Part shown: piece by piece, positions 33,413 through 52,689 of the stretch
Layout of the letters: each line of letters opens with the position of its first letter
How positions within the stretch are numbered: the first letter of the stretch is position 1
Assembly (NCBI GenBank): GCA_009746045.1
Contig: RPFO01000643.1
Location: 1,054,589 to 1,118,588 of the forward strand
Reading direction: 5' to 3'
Source of the DNA: Mesostigma viride
Taxonomy: Eukaryota > Streptophyta > Mesostigmatophyceae > Mesostigmatales > Mesostigmataceae
Length of the DNA: 64,000 nucleotides
Program-made: the position numbers and the translations under genes
Notes under the pieces: model-generated
Told to the model about the DNA's origin: nothing
The model's database searches: none
The model's input: the letters and a program-made list of their open reading frames with translations, nothing else

Positions 33413-34749
33413 GTTTTTTAATATATATAAGCCATATCTGTGTTCGTGTACTATTCTGATTTGTTGTCTGTGTTCGTGTGCGTTGCGGGCAGGCCCGACC
33501 ATTGGAACGGGCGCAACGTACAACGAAATAAATTGTGCATTTGGCTTGCATGGTTGCATAGTCCGCAGGACTTTGGGACTCATTTCGGAATTGTCCTTTG
33601 GTCAGGACTTTTGTATGGAACTATGTTAGTTTGTGTGATTCGGACTAATTAATTTGGACCTAGGTTGAAGTACGAGATCTTCTGCGGACCGGTGCAGTCG
33701 CGCCGCGCTGCGTAGTTTATGGCCATGGTTGAGATCTCAGACTGGTGGTCATGCGTGAAAACTCTTTAGGGTCGATGTACGCCCGAGTCGTCAGGCAGAA
33801 TCTTGTGTGGACTGTTTTGGAGTCTCTTGAAGGTCAGCGCCATGTCGGTGCCAACTTGCCAGTTTGGTGGCGGACCTAGGTGAAATTGGTCTGAGGACGA
33901 GAGTTTCGTCCTCTTGGTTTGATGAATGTTAAGTGCGATGAAGCCTACACATCGAACCTGGGGCAACTACACCCCCCCCTTGATGTTGAATGGGGTCCGA
34001 CCGACCCAGGGCTGCGATCTTATTAAACCAAAAATCGAATCCAGGGTTGACGATCTTAATAAAGATGGAGTAGGCACAAAACCCTCCTCGCGTACCATTG
34101 ACCGCTACTTAGCAGCCTTTGGTGCCTACTTGAAGATCTTTTTGCCAACACCAGCCGGCCCTGCTCTTAAACAAAAAATTTCAAAATCCAGCCGGTCTCA
34201 AGATCTTCAACCTGGGAATCTTAAAGGTCAAAGTATATCAGCGTGTGTTAGAAAGACGAAGCGATTGTGATATTCACGGCTGAATTTGGTGCCCAAACGT
34301 GAAAGTTATGAGCTCCGCCGTCAGCCATGGCTACCTCGTGGCTACCTGAGGGGCATGCTCCTGTTTTATCCCCACGCGGGCCCCGCGGCCCATTGCTAGA
34401 ATGCAGGGTAGAAGTCCGCAGGTGGAGGTTATTGCCCCTGAGGATAGCCGCTACACTACCGCCTCGTCTACCATTACAGTCCAGGACAGCTCAGATGAGG
34501 ATTATATCCCCCTCTAGTGACTATAAGTGCATCCAGTTGGGGCATGGTGCAGACGATATTTGTAACTTTCGTGTAATTATTTTCTAATGACTGATCAGCA
34601 TATAGTACTCCGTGGCATATCCATGCGCATCACACGCGCAAGTACTTCCGTAGTACTTAGCCTACTATAAACTTCGTTACTAAGAATAAAAATTTTCCTA
34701 ATTTTCCGCAACTAGCTACGATCCATGCTACAGAATACGCATGGTATAG
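33413..34749. other. No gene recognised
   Basis: Positions 34185-34230 (GGTCTCAAGATCTTCAACCT..) recur in altered form at 40417-40455, a dispersed repeat. An 8-bp stem hairpin GAGGACGAGAGTTTCGTCCTC-like lies near 33894. Confidence 0.4.
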
Positions 34750-34957
34750 TAGTCACGTAAACTGCGTCATATATGGTTGCCAGTAAAGGAACTGTCGACC
34801 CCTATACACAACGAGAAGGATGGAGGGCGCCCAATTAAGCTTCTCTCACTGCTGCAAGAGGCCGGCAGGCCACAGAGGGCGCTCTCCGCATCATGGTGTG
34901 GGCCCAACTGTGGGTGCAATACAACAATCTTGAGGTTGGCTTATGCTAAGCGGGTGT
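34750..34957. repeat. Dispersed repeat bordered by the LINE hairpin, copy 1
   Basis: Begins with a degenerate CACGTAAACTGCGTCA hairpin and continues CCCCTATACACAACGAGAAG. A second copy lies at 48258-48415, with similarity of about 75 percent by eye over 150 bases. Confidence 0.7.
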
Positions 34958-34968
34958 ATGTTAAGATT

Positions 34969-36434
34969 GTGTTTGTCGCGCGCCGGTTGATGGTCGAGGA
35001 GGTGCGTCGCCTTCCCCCTGACAGTTTGTCGCTGGTCTTCATTTTTGTTGACTATATCAAGGCCTTTGACACGGTCCTCTGGTGGGAGGCTCTTTGGGCC
35101 ATCCTATAGCTCTGGATCGGGTACCACCAGCGTTTATTGCTGCCATTCGCCGACTGTATGAGGGCTCACAGGCAGTAGTGCGGACTGCGGAAGGCACCAC
35201 CCCACCATTCCCCCTTCACCACGGGGTGTGGCAAGGTTGTGTCCTGTCCCCATACCTGTTCATTTTTTCGTGGATCCCGTCATGCGCCGGGCACGTGCGC
35301 GCTTTACTGCGGGGTTTGAGCCATGCAGGCTTGTGTTGACACTTGGACATCCTTAACGAGAAAGGCGGGGTTAAACCTGGTTACCGCCTGGCCGACCTGA
35401 TTTATGCGGATGACACCACCCTCATCGCGAGCCCCGAGCACATTCAGACTACCTGGCTGGACTGTCTGGGCCTGGAGGCGCGGGCGGTGGGGTTGGAGAT
35501 TAGTGTTAAAACTGAGGCGATGGTGATTGGGGCCTCCAGCTCACCGCCTCTGCCGCGCCTAGCTGCTCGACGGGACGGAGGTCCCGTTCCGCGATCGCTT
35601 CAAACTGTTGGGGAGTTGGCTCCCTGACACCGCCGACGATGTGGACACCCGCATCGGCCTGGCCTGGGCTATAGGCTTCGTTCGCTCAACACCTACTGGC
35701 GCTCAAAGGGCCTGGGCGACCACCGCAAGCGCATGCTCTTCAAGGTCCTCGTCCTCACGGTGCTCACGTATGGCGCCGAGGCGTGGACGCTCACACGTCC
35801 CACATGTACTGGCAGCTAAGCTAGACGGCACAGTTTACAGGATGCTCCGACAGGTCCTGAACGTAGGGTTTTCCAAGCGCCCCGTCATTAGAGTCTTTGT
35901 ATCAGGGCATGCCTCGTATTTCGGACGAGATAAGACAGCGTAGGATAGTAGCATTTGTAGGACACCTTGCTCGCACAAGCCAGGTCGACACCGCCCTTGG
36001 TCTAGCAGGCCCCCAGCGGCTTGGCCAGCCAGGGCGACACATTCTGACCTGGCCTGGCCCCAAGGGCATTCCCAAAAGGGTAGGGAAACATGTCACGAAC
36101 TACATCCACTGATGTTGCTGGATGACCTACTGGTCCCAGCCCAGTTTGAATACCGCATCCCCTCTCTCTCCCTTCTTTGGACTGCCATGCAGAACAAGAC
36201 GCGGTGGCAGAAGACTGTCAAGGCGCACACGCCCGACCCTGTGGGCAAGCCACCTCCCCCCAAGAGGAGGAGGCGTTTTGATGAGTAGGGTAGTTAGAAT
36301 TTTTTCAGACTAGGTAGATTAGCCTTAGGTTAGTTAGATTACGCGGCTCTCTCCACTCCACCATCCATCAAGGAATATGTGCTACATGATCTCCCCACGG
36401 AGACATGTTATAATTTAATTTAATTTTTAATTTA
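34969..36434 (+). mobile_element. LINE family B, partial RT plus C-terminus
   Basis: 5'-truncated, 1466 bp, with the 11-bp target duplication ATGTTAAGATT at 34958-34968 and 36435-36445. Shows FIFVDYIKAFDTVLWWEAL (35.04 kb), GVWQGCVLSPYLF (35.23 kb), catalytic LIYADDTTLIASP (35.40 kb), KLDGTVYRMLRQVL, RRIVAFVGHLARTSQVDTA and the end PPPPKRRRRFDE. A few frame changes. The 3' end has a CTCCCCACGGAG stem and a TTTAA-type tail. Related to family A but clearly distinct. Confidence 0.92.
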
Positions 36435-36445
36435 ATGTTAAGATT

Positions 36446-37330
36446 CTAGGCACTCAGAGGTTCTCCTCTAACCAAAACTTGTTGACAGGTATTGGAGGAA
36501 ACCAGTGGTCTTTTGCCTTTTTGGAAAAGCTCAATATATAATGTTATTTCCAGGCGAATTTAGATTCAACATCCGCTTGTTTAATTAATCATTATAATAA
36601 TCACAGCGGCCAGGGTGATGGCCAGCTGCCATAGCTTCCACTATTGAGGGCCTAGACAATAAGGAGCAACATTATCCTCTAAGTGCTACATACGTCCACC
36701 CAAAGGGGCAAAACCACAACAACGCATTGTAGCCGTCAGATTAGTGGCGGCGCATGCAACATTGTCGGATGCACAAAAAGTCATGCACATGCATGCCAAA
36801 GGAAAAACGTGGCGCCAGAGGCGCGGCGCCTGAGCCAAAAGGTACTCTACCACTTATGTTAGGTTTCTTTCTCTAAGGTGGGCGCAGGCTCAACTTATTT
36901 TTGTCTACACTTGTCACAAGGAAGTGACGCGGCGCCACAACTGGTCCGTCTGGCAAAAATGCCAAAGTCCATGCGGCACGTCATACCAGACAACTCAGAA
37001 ATATATGGTAAGACCTGCGGACGGTACAAAAGTCCACAATATCTTCCGTACTGAAAAGTCGACACTGAAAATAAAGCAGGGCACTGGCGTGGCTCACACA
37101 GAATTGTGCCGGTAAGACAAATCACGGCACATCCTACGTAATAATTCCGTCAATGTCCCGACGGCAGAATAAACGGTAATACAAACACGAGCAAGTGGCC
37201 CAAGCCTACACTAGAATTATTCCGGCCATATTTCCCTCAGGTGGGTGCGATTATATAGCGACGCATCCCTAATTCAACGTTCGGGCAGATCGATAAAAAT
37301 AGGCCGTAATTAATCTAAATTACGCTAGCT
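36446..37330. other. No gene recognised
   Basis: AT-rich, short open frames only, no repeat structure seen. Confidence 0.5.
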
Positions 37331-37339
37331 ATGAGCACA

Positions 37340-38191
37340 CTCCGCCTCTTAGACGATGCCGAGGTCAACTACCCTCCTTCAGGCCGCTTCAAGCTGCTCG
37401 GCAGTTGGCTTCCCGACTGCGAGGACGACATGACGACTCGGATCGGCATGGCGTGGGCGCACCTCCATGACCACCGCCGCTGGTGGAGCAACCCCGCCCT
37501 ACCCCGGATCGTCAAGCGTGACCTCTTCAAGGTCGTCATTCTGACGATCCTGACCTACGGCGCCGAGACGTGGACACTGATGCAGGAGCTGGAGCAACGA
37601 CTCGACGGCGCCGTCACCAAGATGCTGCGCAAGGCCCTTAACATCCCCTTTGGTTTGCACATTAGTAATGAGGATTTGTACGCTGATTTGCCCTATGTTT
37701 CCCACATTATTAGGCACAGGCGCCCAGTGGGCCTAGCCGGGCACCTGGCCCGCACAGATCAGGTAGATACATCAGATAGACTAGCTGGCACCAAGCCCGC
37801 CCAGCCTGGGCGATATGTCCTCACCTGGCGTGCCCCCGGCCGCGCGCGGCAGGGCCGCCACCCGTGGACTTTTCGTGATAGACTCGGCATGGACATGTGC
37901 TACACTAGACGTGACGGGCTCACCCCCGGGCAGCCTCCTGGTTTGTCTGTAGTATGGAGGCAGATGGTGCGCAAGGATAGATGGCAAGTAGTGATGAAGG
38001 AGACCACCCCCAAGCCTGTGGGGGCTCCGCGTGTGACCAAGTATGGCATTCATAGCGATTCGGGCCGCGGTGCCCACACCCCTGTAACTAGGACCTAGAT
38101 AGCTTATACCATCCATTCCATCCCATGTTCCCCTCCCACTGAGGACTTATGCTCACGTGACGCAGTCACGTGTCTATTAATTAATTAATTA
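37340..38191 (+). mobile_element. LINE family A, C-terminal copy with intact frame
   Basis: 5'-truncated, 852 bp, 9-bp target duplication ATGAGCACA at 37331-37339 and 38192-38200. The frame is open to TAG near 38096: SGRFKLLGSWLPDC, TLTYGAETWTLMQEL-like (ILTYGAETWTL), NEDLYADLPYVSHII, GLAGHLARTDQVDTSD, WTFRDRLGMDMC. The ATG at 37331 belongs to the target, not to the element. The 3' end has the perfect hairpin CACGTGACGCAGTCACGTG at 38154-38172 and then a TTAA tail. The open frame and clean duplication make this one of the youngest copies. Confidence 0.93.
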
Positions 38192-38200
38192 ATGAGCACA

Positions 38201-39944
38201 TACTCTTGACAGTATACTGTGATACGCATGGTGTAGTGCGTATAATTAAGCTCGCAGCTCCACCGCCGGGGTATAGTGGGTATACGCCGTTCTTCATTGG
38301 CAAGCAACCAAACAAGAGCTAGACCTTGGCCTAGGGCCTAGCTAGATCAAGCCAAGGCCTTCATGTCATGTGCACACACAAAATAAATAGAGGGGTATCT
38401 ATAATCCTAACTTTATCATCAATCAAGCACACATGGCTTCAAGAGGGGGCTGCCCAGAATCCTACCCCACCCGTCCCTACACATACGTGTTTCCACGAGC
38501 CATTAGCTAGATCTGGGCGTCTGCTGTGTTGATTTAAACCCTAGAAACTGCATATCCGCTTACAGATCCAAGATACACGGGATCACTTACAATGTTTCCA
38601 GTCTGCGCCTGTTCTGTTGTTGGTAGGCTTATAAATACTAAGCAGTGCAACGTCCCTAGGTATTGCGTTTCAAAGCCTGACTCAGTAGTTAGCAGCCAGC
38701 AGTAGTCAGTGGCCATGCAGCAAACTAGACATCAAGGTGCCAACTGGCTGCCGGCCATGACAGTCCATGCCGTGCCAGGTGCTTTCAGGCTCCTCCCATG
38801 GATGAGCTCCGCAGTCGCACCGCCTGGGGATACCCATGCATACGCAGGCTCGTTACAAAGTTGAATGGGTTCCAGGATCAAAGTAGAAACTAATCGTAAC
38901 AGTAAGTGTGGGGAGACCACCTAGCCACTAGCCAGTCTAGCCTGCATGGCAATCCAACATGCTACGGTTTCGCAGAGCAAATTCGGCCAGTTGCCAGCCG
39001 ACCAGCATAGCGACGCAAGAACGATCCAGAATACACTGTACAAACAAAGACTAGGCAAGCTGGGTCTAAACCAAACGCACAAATCCTTGCGCTCTGATCA
39101 CAGGTTCCTTTCGTCATGACGTGCCGTGTGCCGATCTAGACTGCAGGAAGCTCGGGCCCGTCCGGCTTGTCCAGCACGAGCCTCGGGGGGTGCGCCCGGT
39201 AACAAAAAGAAATTGTCTATACGACCACCAATTCCTTCAATTCAGAGAGTGATTTACTTTTAGCTCGCCTAGCATTTTAGCCCGCCAGCCATGCCGGCTA
39301 TGTAAAAACATCTACGTATACCCTTCTCTCCCCAATACCCCACCCCACAAAAACCAAATGCAAGCAAACAGGTACACGCAGGGACACAGCCTCACACGTC
39401 AGAGAATGACTTTCCCGCCAGCTCAGGATTTCCCCAGCTGCCTGCAATCGTCCCAACTAGTCTAAGTGGTGTTTATTAATTACGTGACGCCCTAGTGCCA
39501 CCCTCGCATTTGCTTACAAGCAGCTGGCTCTTTGATTTACAACCCCGTTGATACAATAGTGCTTACCGCAGCGCTTGTAAGCCCTTACCTCTCACATGAG
39601 TCATCTCCGTGCAACCTCGTCATCGACCAAGGGTCAATTAATGGCACTTGGGCCGAGGCTTGGCAGCAAAATAATATATTCCGGTGGCAGGTCACGTGCT
39701 CGACGGCTGTTGTTGTTGTTGTATTTCGAGTTTCCAGAGGGTTTCCAGATGGCGTGGTTGTCCGAGGGGAAAAATACAAACTCATAACTGAACTACACAG
39801 GGAGCCGTCCTATTCAGTACAACCTGTATAACCTAACTTGAAACAGATGGTATTTGGTGATCTTTTTCGTATTTTTACTAATAAAAGTCTTTGTACATAT
39901 ATGATAAATCCGACTGAACCTGACATGAAGCCGTACATCGGCCT
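38201..39944. other. No gene recognised
   Basis: Only short open frames on both strands, none resembling a known family. Confidence 0.5.
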
Positions 39945-40017
39945 GGGGCATTAGCACAAGTGGTAGCGCGCTTCCTTAGCATGGAAGAGGTACCGGGATC
40001 GATACCTGGATGCTCCA
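39945..40017 (+). tRNA. tRNA-Ala (AGC)
   Basis: Cloverleaf: acceptor GGGGCAT with ATGCTCC (one G-T pair), D-arm TAGCACAAGTGGTAGCGCG (three of four pairs), anticodon arm CTTCC-TTAGCAT-GGAAG with anticodon AGC, variable AGGTA, T-arm CCGGG-ATCGATA-CCTGG, discriminator A. 73 nt, no intron, CCA not encoded. The T-loop has ATCGATA in place of TTCGANN, which weakens box B (GATCGATAC); it may be a living variant or a start of decay. A run of Ts follows at once. Confidence 0.88.
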
Positions 40018-40027
40018 TCTTTTTTGT
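40018..40027 (+). terminator. Pol III terminator of the tRNA-Ala gene
   Basis: TCTTTTTTGT directly after the discriminator base; six consecutive Ts suit Pol III termination. Confidence 0.8.
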
Positions 40028-40965
40028 CTACAATCCTGTTCTTACCTTTGTTTTGCGCGCGCTTGCCAGGCTTCTGGGTCCACGCCGGCTTTTGGTTCAG
40101 CCACTGCCGCGTTTAGTTGCGTTTTTAAAGATTGCGACGCCGAAGTTTGGGCGGCGACCGGCCGGTGCCATCGCCGGCAATTGAACGCGGTACTGACTCG
40201 ATTTGTAGGTGTCAGCCTTTCATGCCATTTTTGACCGCGTAGTAGGAGGCCACTTTTTGCCAAGTCCGGACGTCCCGACCCGCCATTATGTGGCTTAAGA
40301 GGCAGCAAAATACGCAAGCTCCACTCGCGCGTAGACGCGGTCTCCGACTCCTGGCAATTATAGTGAAAAGCGCGAATGCAACCTTACAATTCCTACTAGA
40401 AATTCCAAAGTCAGGGTCTCAAGATCTTAAACCTGGGCTTCTTAAACCTCAAGTTGGCGGTGTAGTAGGAGACGAAGGACAAGGAAATGTGACGAACTGT
40501 TTTGTTGTCTGCCAACAAGGGCGTGCATCTCGCACCTAACAATAATCATAGCACAATTGACATCTAGGCATGCCATGGCTGGCTAGCGACGGTGATGGGG
40601 GGTCAATGGAACACGATGATGATCGGATGGGGCCGACGAGATGCAGGACGTATTCAAATTGTCAGCCCTCGATTTGATTTCAGGTTTAAATCGCAGCCCT
40701 AGATCGGTTGGACCCTCAAGCTGGCGGTGTAGACCCTAGTCCGACACGCAGCAATGCACGTACAGTCATACACGGCCAGCTTGGCACCTGCATGTCCGTT
40801 TATTCGTCGCGGAGTTACAGGTCGCCTCAGTCTAGTTCCGGCTCCACGCGACGTCCAAAATGATGCCAGAAGCTACTTTGTAGGCGGTTCATACACAAAA
40901 GAATACGCAAAAAATACGCAATACGCAAAAAATACGCCGTGCATATTTTTTGGCCCATTTCAATA
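40028..40965. other. No gene recognised
   Basis: AAAATACGCA words repeat four times at 40905-40940. 40417-40455 is the dispersed repeat shared with 34185-34230. Confidence 0.4.
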
Positions 40966-41473
40966 CGCAAGTCTTCCGTGGGAGGGGAACATGGGATGCC
41001 GAATGGATGATGTAAGCTGCCATCTAGGTCTTAGTTACAGGGTTGTGGGCACCACGGCCCGAATCGCTATGAATGCCATACGCGGTCACACGCGGAGCCC
41101 CCACAGACTTGGTTGGGGTTGCTCTCATTCATCACTAATTCTTGCCATCTATCCTTGCGTACCATCTGCCTCCATATTATAGACAAACCAGGAGGCTGCC
41201 CGCCTGCCCGGGTGTGAGCCCGTCTCGTCTAGGGAAGCACATGTCCATGCCTAGTCTATCACGGAAAGTCCACGGGTGGCGGCCCTGCCGCGCGCGGCCT
41301 GGGGCACGCCAAATGAGGACATAACGTCCAGGCTGGGCGGGCTTGGTGCCAGCTAGGCTATCCGATGTGTCGACCTGATCTGTGCGGGCCAGGTGCCCGG
41401 CTAGGCCCATGCAGGCGCCTGTGCATAAGAATGTGGGAAACATAGGGCAAACCAGCATACAAATCCTCATTAA
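40966..41473 (-). mobile_element. LINE family A 3' part, right half of a split copy
   Basis: Minus-strand: NEDLYAG-like start, GLAGHLARTDQVDTSDSLAG, GRHPWTFRDRLGMDMC, then the 3' untranslated GGAACATGGGATG-type end. Its 5' edge is ATGAGGATTT at 41464-41473, which also ends the left half at 42225-42240. This indicates the element at 41474-42224 inserted with a 10-bp duplication. Confidence 0.8.
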
Positions 41474-42224
41474 TTAATTATTTGAACATAACTCCGTTGG
41501 GAGTATACGTGACACATGGCCCTGAGAAGGGGGGCTATGGTTTTTAATACATTCTGGGCTACAACCTGCCGGTGGGGGAGGTAAGCAGCCACCTATTCTC
41601 GGTAGACAAGGTGCACCTGCACCTCCATGTATTCCAGCAGCTAAGGTGCGGCCAGGCATGGGGTGGAAGATAATTGTGGCTAGGCAATAGAGCTAGGGCA
41701 TGACATCTCAGCAGAGAGTACTCCTCTCTGCATGGGCAAAGCATGATCATATTATTCTAAAGCTAATGCATCATGGCATGTGGTGTGGGTCCCATCATAG
41801 ACATACATGGTCCGGATTCTCCCGATTTCTGGCCTGCGCTGGTTGTCTCCTTGATACATGCACATGGAAAGGAGAACTTTTGCGGATGACTGTAGGTGTA
41901 AGTTGGCGATGCCATGGTAACCGGAGACGTCCGTCCTATAGTCAGCGAAAGTTGGTGCGAGAGGTCCCCCGTTCGATTACGGTCGGATTCATTTGCAGAT
42001 CGCGTTTTTCCGCGTTTTCCGCGGCCCGGCACTGAACGCAAATGGTTTTCACCTTTGCGGAGTGCCTGATCAGAATACATGCACATGTGCATGAGCCACG
42101 TCGGCTAAGCCTTACTTACTCATATTCTGTACACTACTGTTATACATTCCCCTAGGCTGGGGCGCTATCCCCCAAGGCTAGGTGCTGGGGTTGCTGGGGC
42201 AGGGGGCGCCTGGCAGGGCTTGAA
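41474..42224 (-). mobile_element. Short element with a family-B-like 3' end, inserted in LINE A
   Basis: Minus-strand 3' end reads ACTCCCAACGGAGTTATGTT then AATAATTAATTA, matching the stem and tail of LINE family B (CTCCCAACGGAGGCATGTTA). The body has no recognised coding sequence. It contains the 27.2 kb dispersed block (41808-41856) and a tRNA-B-box-like GTTCGATTAC near 41972. Possibly a SINE or LINE-derived short element using family B machinery; inference. Confidence 0.65.
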
Positions 42225-43300
42225 ATCCTCATTACTAATGTGTACCAAAGGGGATTAATTAATTAATTCATTATATAAATAAACACGTGACTGCGTCCCG
42301 CGAGCAAGTCCTCAGTGGGAGGGGAACATGGGATGGTAAGGGCCTTGCGCAGCATTTTGGTGACGTTGCCGTCGAGTCGTTGCTCCACCTCCTAGCTGCG
42401 TCAGTGTCCAGGTCTCGGCGCCGTAGGCATCATGCGGCGTATTATACGCCGCGTGCCTGTACACCGACGGAGGCCTCACCGACTGGGTGGTGGTGGCCTT
42501 CATGGCTGTCTGCTACCCAGTCAAGGAGACAACCAGCCACCTATCTTTACGCGTCATCTGCCTCCATATTACGGACAAACCAGGAGGTTCCCCGGGCGTG
42601 AGCCCGCCCCGTCAAGCCGTAGCACATCTCCATGCCTAGCCTATTAGCCTATTGCGGAAAGTCCACGGAGGCCCGGGCCCGGCCGGCGCGCGCAGCCTGG
42701 GGCATGCCACGTGAGTACATGAACACCGGCAGGCTGTGCGGGCTTGTTGCCAGCTAGTCTATCTGATGTATTTACCTGATCTGTGCGGGCCAGGTCAGTG
42801 CCCGGCTAGCTAGTAGGCCCAGGCGCCTATGCCTAAGAATGTGGGAAACATATGGTATATACTATATTACATTTAAGTAGTGGTATAGCAGTGTACAAAT
42901 CCTCATTGCTAATGTGCAAACCAAAGGGTGCGTGCGCAGCATCTTCGGGTGACCGTCCCGTCGAGGCGTTCCTCCAGCTCAGCTGCGTTAGCGTCCACGT
43001 CTTGCATGGCGCCGTAGGTCGAAGGATCGTCGAGGATGACGACCTTGAACAAGTCGCGCTTGACAAGCCCTAGGGCAGGGGTGGGTTGCTCCACCAGCGA
43101 CGGTGCTCGTGGAGTTGCCCCCACGCTATGCCGATCCGAGTCGTCATGCCTACGTAGGCCGTCCTCGCAGTCGGGAAGCCAACTGCCGAGCAGCTTGAAG
43201 CCGGCGGCCTGAAGCAGGGAAGTTTACCGTGGTGCCGTCTAAGAGGCGGAGCTCAGGCGGGGGGGCGGCCAGGCCAAGGGCCGGCATTAATTAAGTAATT
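42225..43300 (-). mobile_element. Pile of nested LINE family A pieces
   Basis: Left half of the split copy at 42225-42275 and 42345-42440, itself interrupted at 42272-42344 by a solo family A 3' end (hairpin, TTAA tail; 5-bp duplication ATCCC). From 42450 to 43270 lies another family A copy: the C-terminal block (42.6-42.9 kb), VKRDLFKVVIL (43.05 kb) and the upstream SGRFKLLGSWLPD region (43.2 kb), with stops and shifts. All fragments are minus strand. Confidence 0.8.
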
Positions 43301-43510
43301 AATTAATATCGACTGCGGGCATGGCCTCCATTAATAAATTAATTAACCCATGGGTTAATTAATGTACACGTGACTGGGCCTCCATACTACAGACAAACCA
43401 GGGGTTTCCCCGGCCCCCGGGCGTGAGCCCGCCCCGTCGAGGGTAGCACATGTCCATGTCTAGCCTATCGCGGAAAGTTCATGGAGGGCGGCCCGGCCTC
43501 CATGCTTTGA
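43285..43510 (-). mobile_element. Further LINE A fragments and TTAA tails
   Basis: Two TTAATTAA-rich tails (43285-43310, 43335-43365), a GTACACGTGACTG half-hairpin and a 110-bp piece of the family A C-terminal region (43380-43495). Confidence 0.75.
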
Positions 43511-43732
43511 TGCTTGAAGAAAACAACCACCAACTCTTAAGCATTCTGAGTGCAGGTATGACCGCTTGCGGGAGTCACTCATAGCTAAAAGCAAGTCATG
43601 ATGCTAATTGATAAAAGGGGCATCCTGTACGGCCATAACCACCTGATCCTTGTCATCTAGGAAGCCCAAGCGATGTTTAATTGAGGCAAACAGGTGGGGA
43701 GCTAGGAGATAAGCAGCTCACATATGCTCACC

Positions 43733-44377
43733 GAGGCGTGGACAATCCCACCCAAACTGGCAGCTAGGCTAGACGGCACGGTTTACAGGATGCTCCGACA
43801 GGTCCTTGACGTAGGGTTTTCCGAGCGTCCGTCATCAGAGTCTTTGTATCATGGCATGCCTCGTATTTCGGACGAGATTAGACAGCGTAGGATAGCATTT
43901 GTAGGACACCTTGCTCGCACCAGCCAGGTCGACACCGCCCTTGGTCTGGCCGGCCCCCAGCGGCTTGGCCAGCCAGCGCGACACATTCTGACCTGGCCTG
44001 GCCCCAAGGGCATTCCCAAAAGGGTAGGGAAGCCTGTCACGAACCACATCCAGATGTTGCTGGATGACCTACTGGTCCCAGCCCAGTTTGAGCACCGCAT
44101 CCACTCTCTCTTCCGTCTTTGGACTGCCATGCAGAACAAGACGCGGTGGCAGAAGATTGTCAAGGCGCACACGCCCGACCCTGTGGGCAAGCCCCCTCCC
44201 CCCAAGCGGAGGAGGCGTTTTGATGAGTAGTGTAGTTAGGCTTTTCTAGACTAGATAGCTTAGAGTTAGGATAGTTCGATTACGCGGCTTCCTCCACCCC
44301 ATCCATCATGGAATATGTGCTACATGATCTCCCAACGGAGGCATGTTATCATTTAATTTAATTTAATTTAATTTAAT
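43733..44377 (+). mobile_element. LINE family B, C-terminal copy with open frame
   Basis: 645 bp, 9-bp target duplication ATGCTCACC at 43724-43732 and 44378-44386. Open frame to TAG at 44228: KLAARLDGTVYRMLRQVL, MPRISDEIRQRRIAFVGHLA, RTSQVDTALGLAG, ending KRRRRFDE. 3' stem CTCCCAACGGAG and ATTTA-type tail. Nearly identical to the copy at 34969-36434 over the shared part. Confidence 0.93.
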
Positions 44378-44386
44378 ATGCTCACC

Positions 44387-45475
44387 TTTCCTACAACTTC
44401 ACCTTGTTTTCCAGCAGGCTGAAGAGCCAAGACGGGCGTTTGCGAGCTCGCCAGGTCCTTACAACGGTGATGCCGCTCCCAGGCAGCTAGGGTCCTTGAC
44501 TACGCAATATAGAATGTCTATCATGTTAAAACCTCCCTAAAACAAGCGTAGCGAAGCCACGTAATTGCCCGATCAATTCCTGGTAGCTTTAAGAAGCATG
44601 GCATACGCTGCGTAGGGAAAACCATAGAAACCTGCAGAAAATCTGATAGCGCAACTGCAACAAGTGGCGAACAAATATTTAGCAAGAACAACCCGGAATC
44701 GGCGCCAAAGCACGCCATGAACATTTATATCGCGCAAACAGACTGGGCGGTGACATACGGCAAAGGAACGTACAGCATTATTCCCTACCCAGCTAGGCGC
44801 GCGAGAAAACTCAGAAAAGCCAGCCATCCATGGATGGCTTGACCGCGGATCGCGCAGGCCTGAACGATATCATTTCAGAAGTGACAGGAAATGGCCGCAG
44901 ATTGAAGCTGCGTGGGTTGTTTTCACGGTTTCCATAGCTGAACGCTTCTTCCTGCATCAACATAGCCCACGAATCTTAAATTCTACCAGGCACGCATTCT
45001 AAATTAATAAATGCGGCCAGATCTTCGGATAAGACCCCCGTGCGAATGTGGATGAAGAAAGGCACCGACTTTTCAAATTGTGCAGATCTGGCTATGAAAC
45101 ATCATACTAGAATATCGTTTTTAACCACCAGCAAAATCTTTGCGCTTGTCGCTTGGCCGATTAGACAAACTTTTACGGAACACACGTCGCCATGGCCACC
45201 TCCGCACAAGGTGCGCGCATTGTGCACCACAATTTCATGATCCGGGGGTACCGTCCGTACTGGCGCGACTTTTTTGGCGCAAAGTCCCGGGTGTCCCTTC
45301 CCCTTAATTAATTTACACACAGACTGCGTAGACTTTGTGACCCCTAATCAAGTATGGTTTCCGCATGTGGCGAGTGTTGAGCTGGCCAGCTGACTCAACA
45401 TAGTAACGACCGCTATGATGTCCTGCACTCAACCATCATAATGTCCATTACAATATCCATCTGAACAATGCTCCA
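44387..45475. other. No gene recognised; one solo LINE A tail
   Basis: At 45301-45345 a TTAATTAATT tail with CACACAGACTGCGTAGAC is a decayed, minus-oriented family A 3' end. Otherwise short open frames only. Confidence 0.5.
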
Positions 45476-45543
45476 CTAGGGGTTCCTAGCTTCCTGTACA
45501 GCGTAAAGCTTCCTCTGGCCAACAAAAAGGACGTCATCCCATC

Positions 45544-52491
<6,948 letters not shown>

Positions 52492-52689
52492 CTGCGGGCG
52501 CAAGAGCGCAGGGCAGGACAGCACCGGCCAGCACAAGATGATGCACAACACGGGCCAGCACAGCACGACAAACTACATGACATACTTGCACAAGTAACTG
52601 GAAAGCAAAGCCAGCCACTGCAAAGCCCACCAACACGGTATGCTCGCAACCAACACGGACACTAGCCACTGGCAGCCAGCACAAGCGAT

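Noticed and set aside
33880-33915. Hammerhead ribozyme (CTGAGGACGAGAGTTTC)
   Set aside because: The core CTGATGA and the GAAA segment are not both present; only a simple hairpin remains.
41930-41990. tRNA gene with GTTCGATTAC
   Set aside because: Acceptor and D-arm do not pair; at most a box-B relic.
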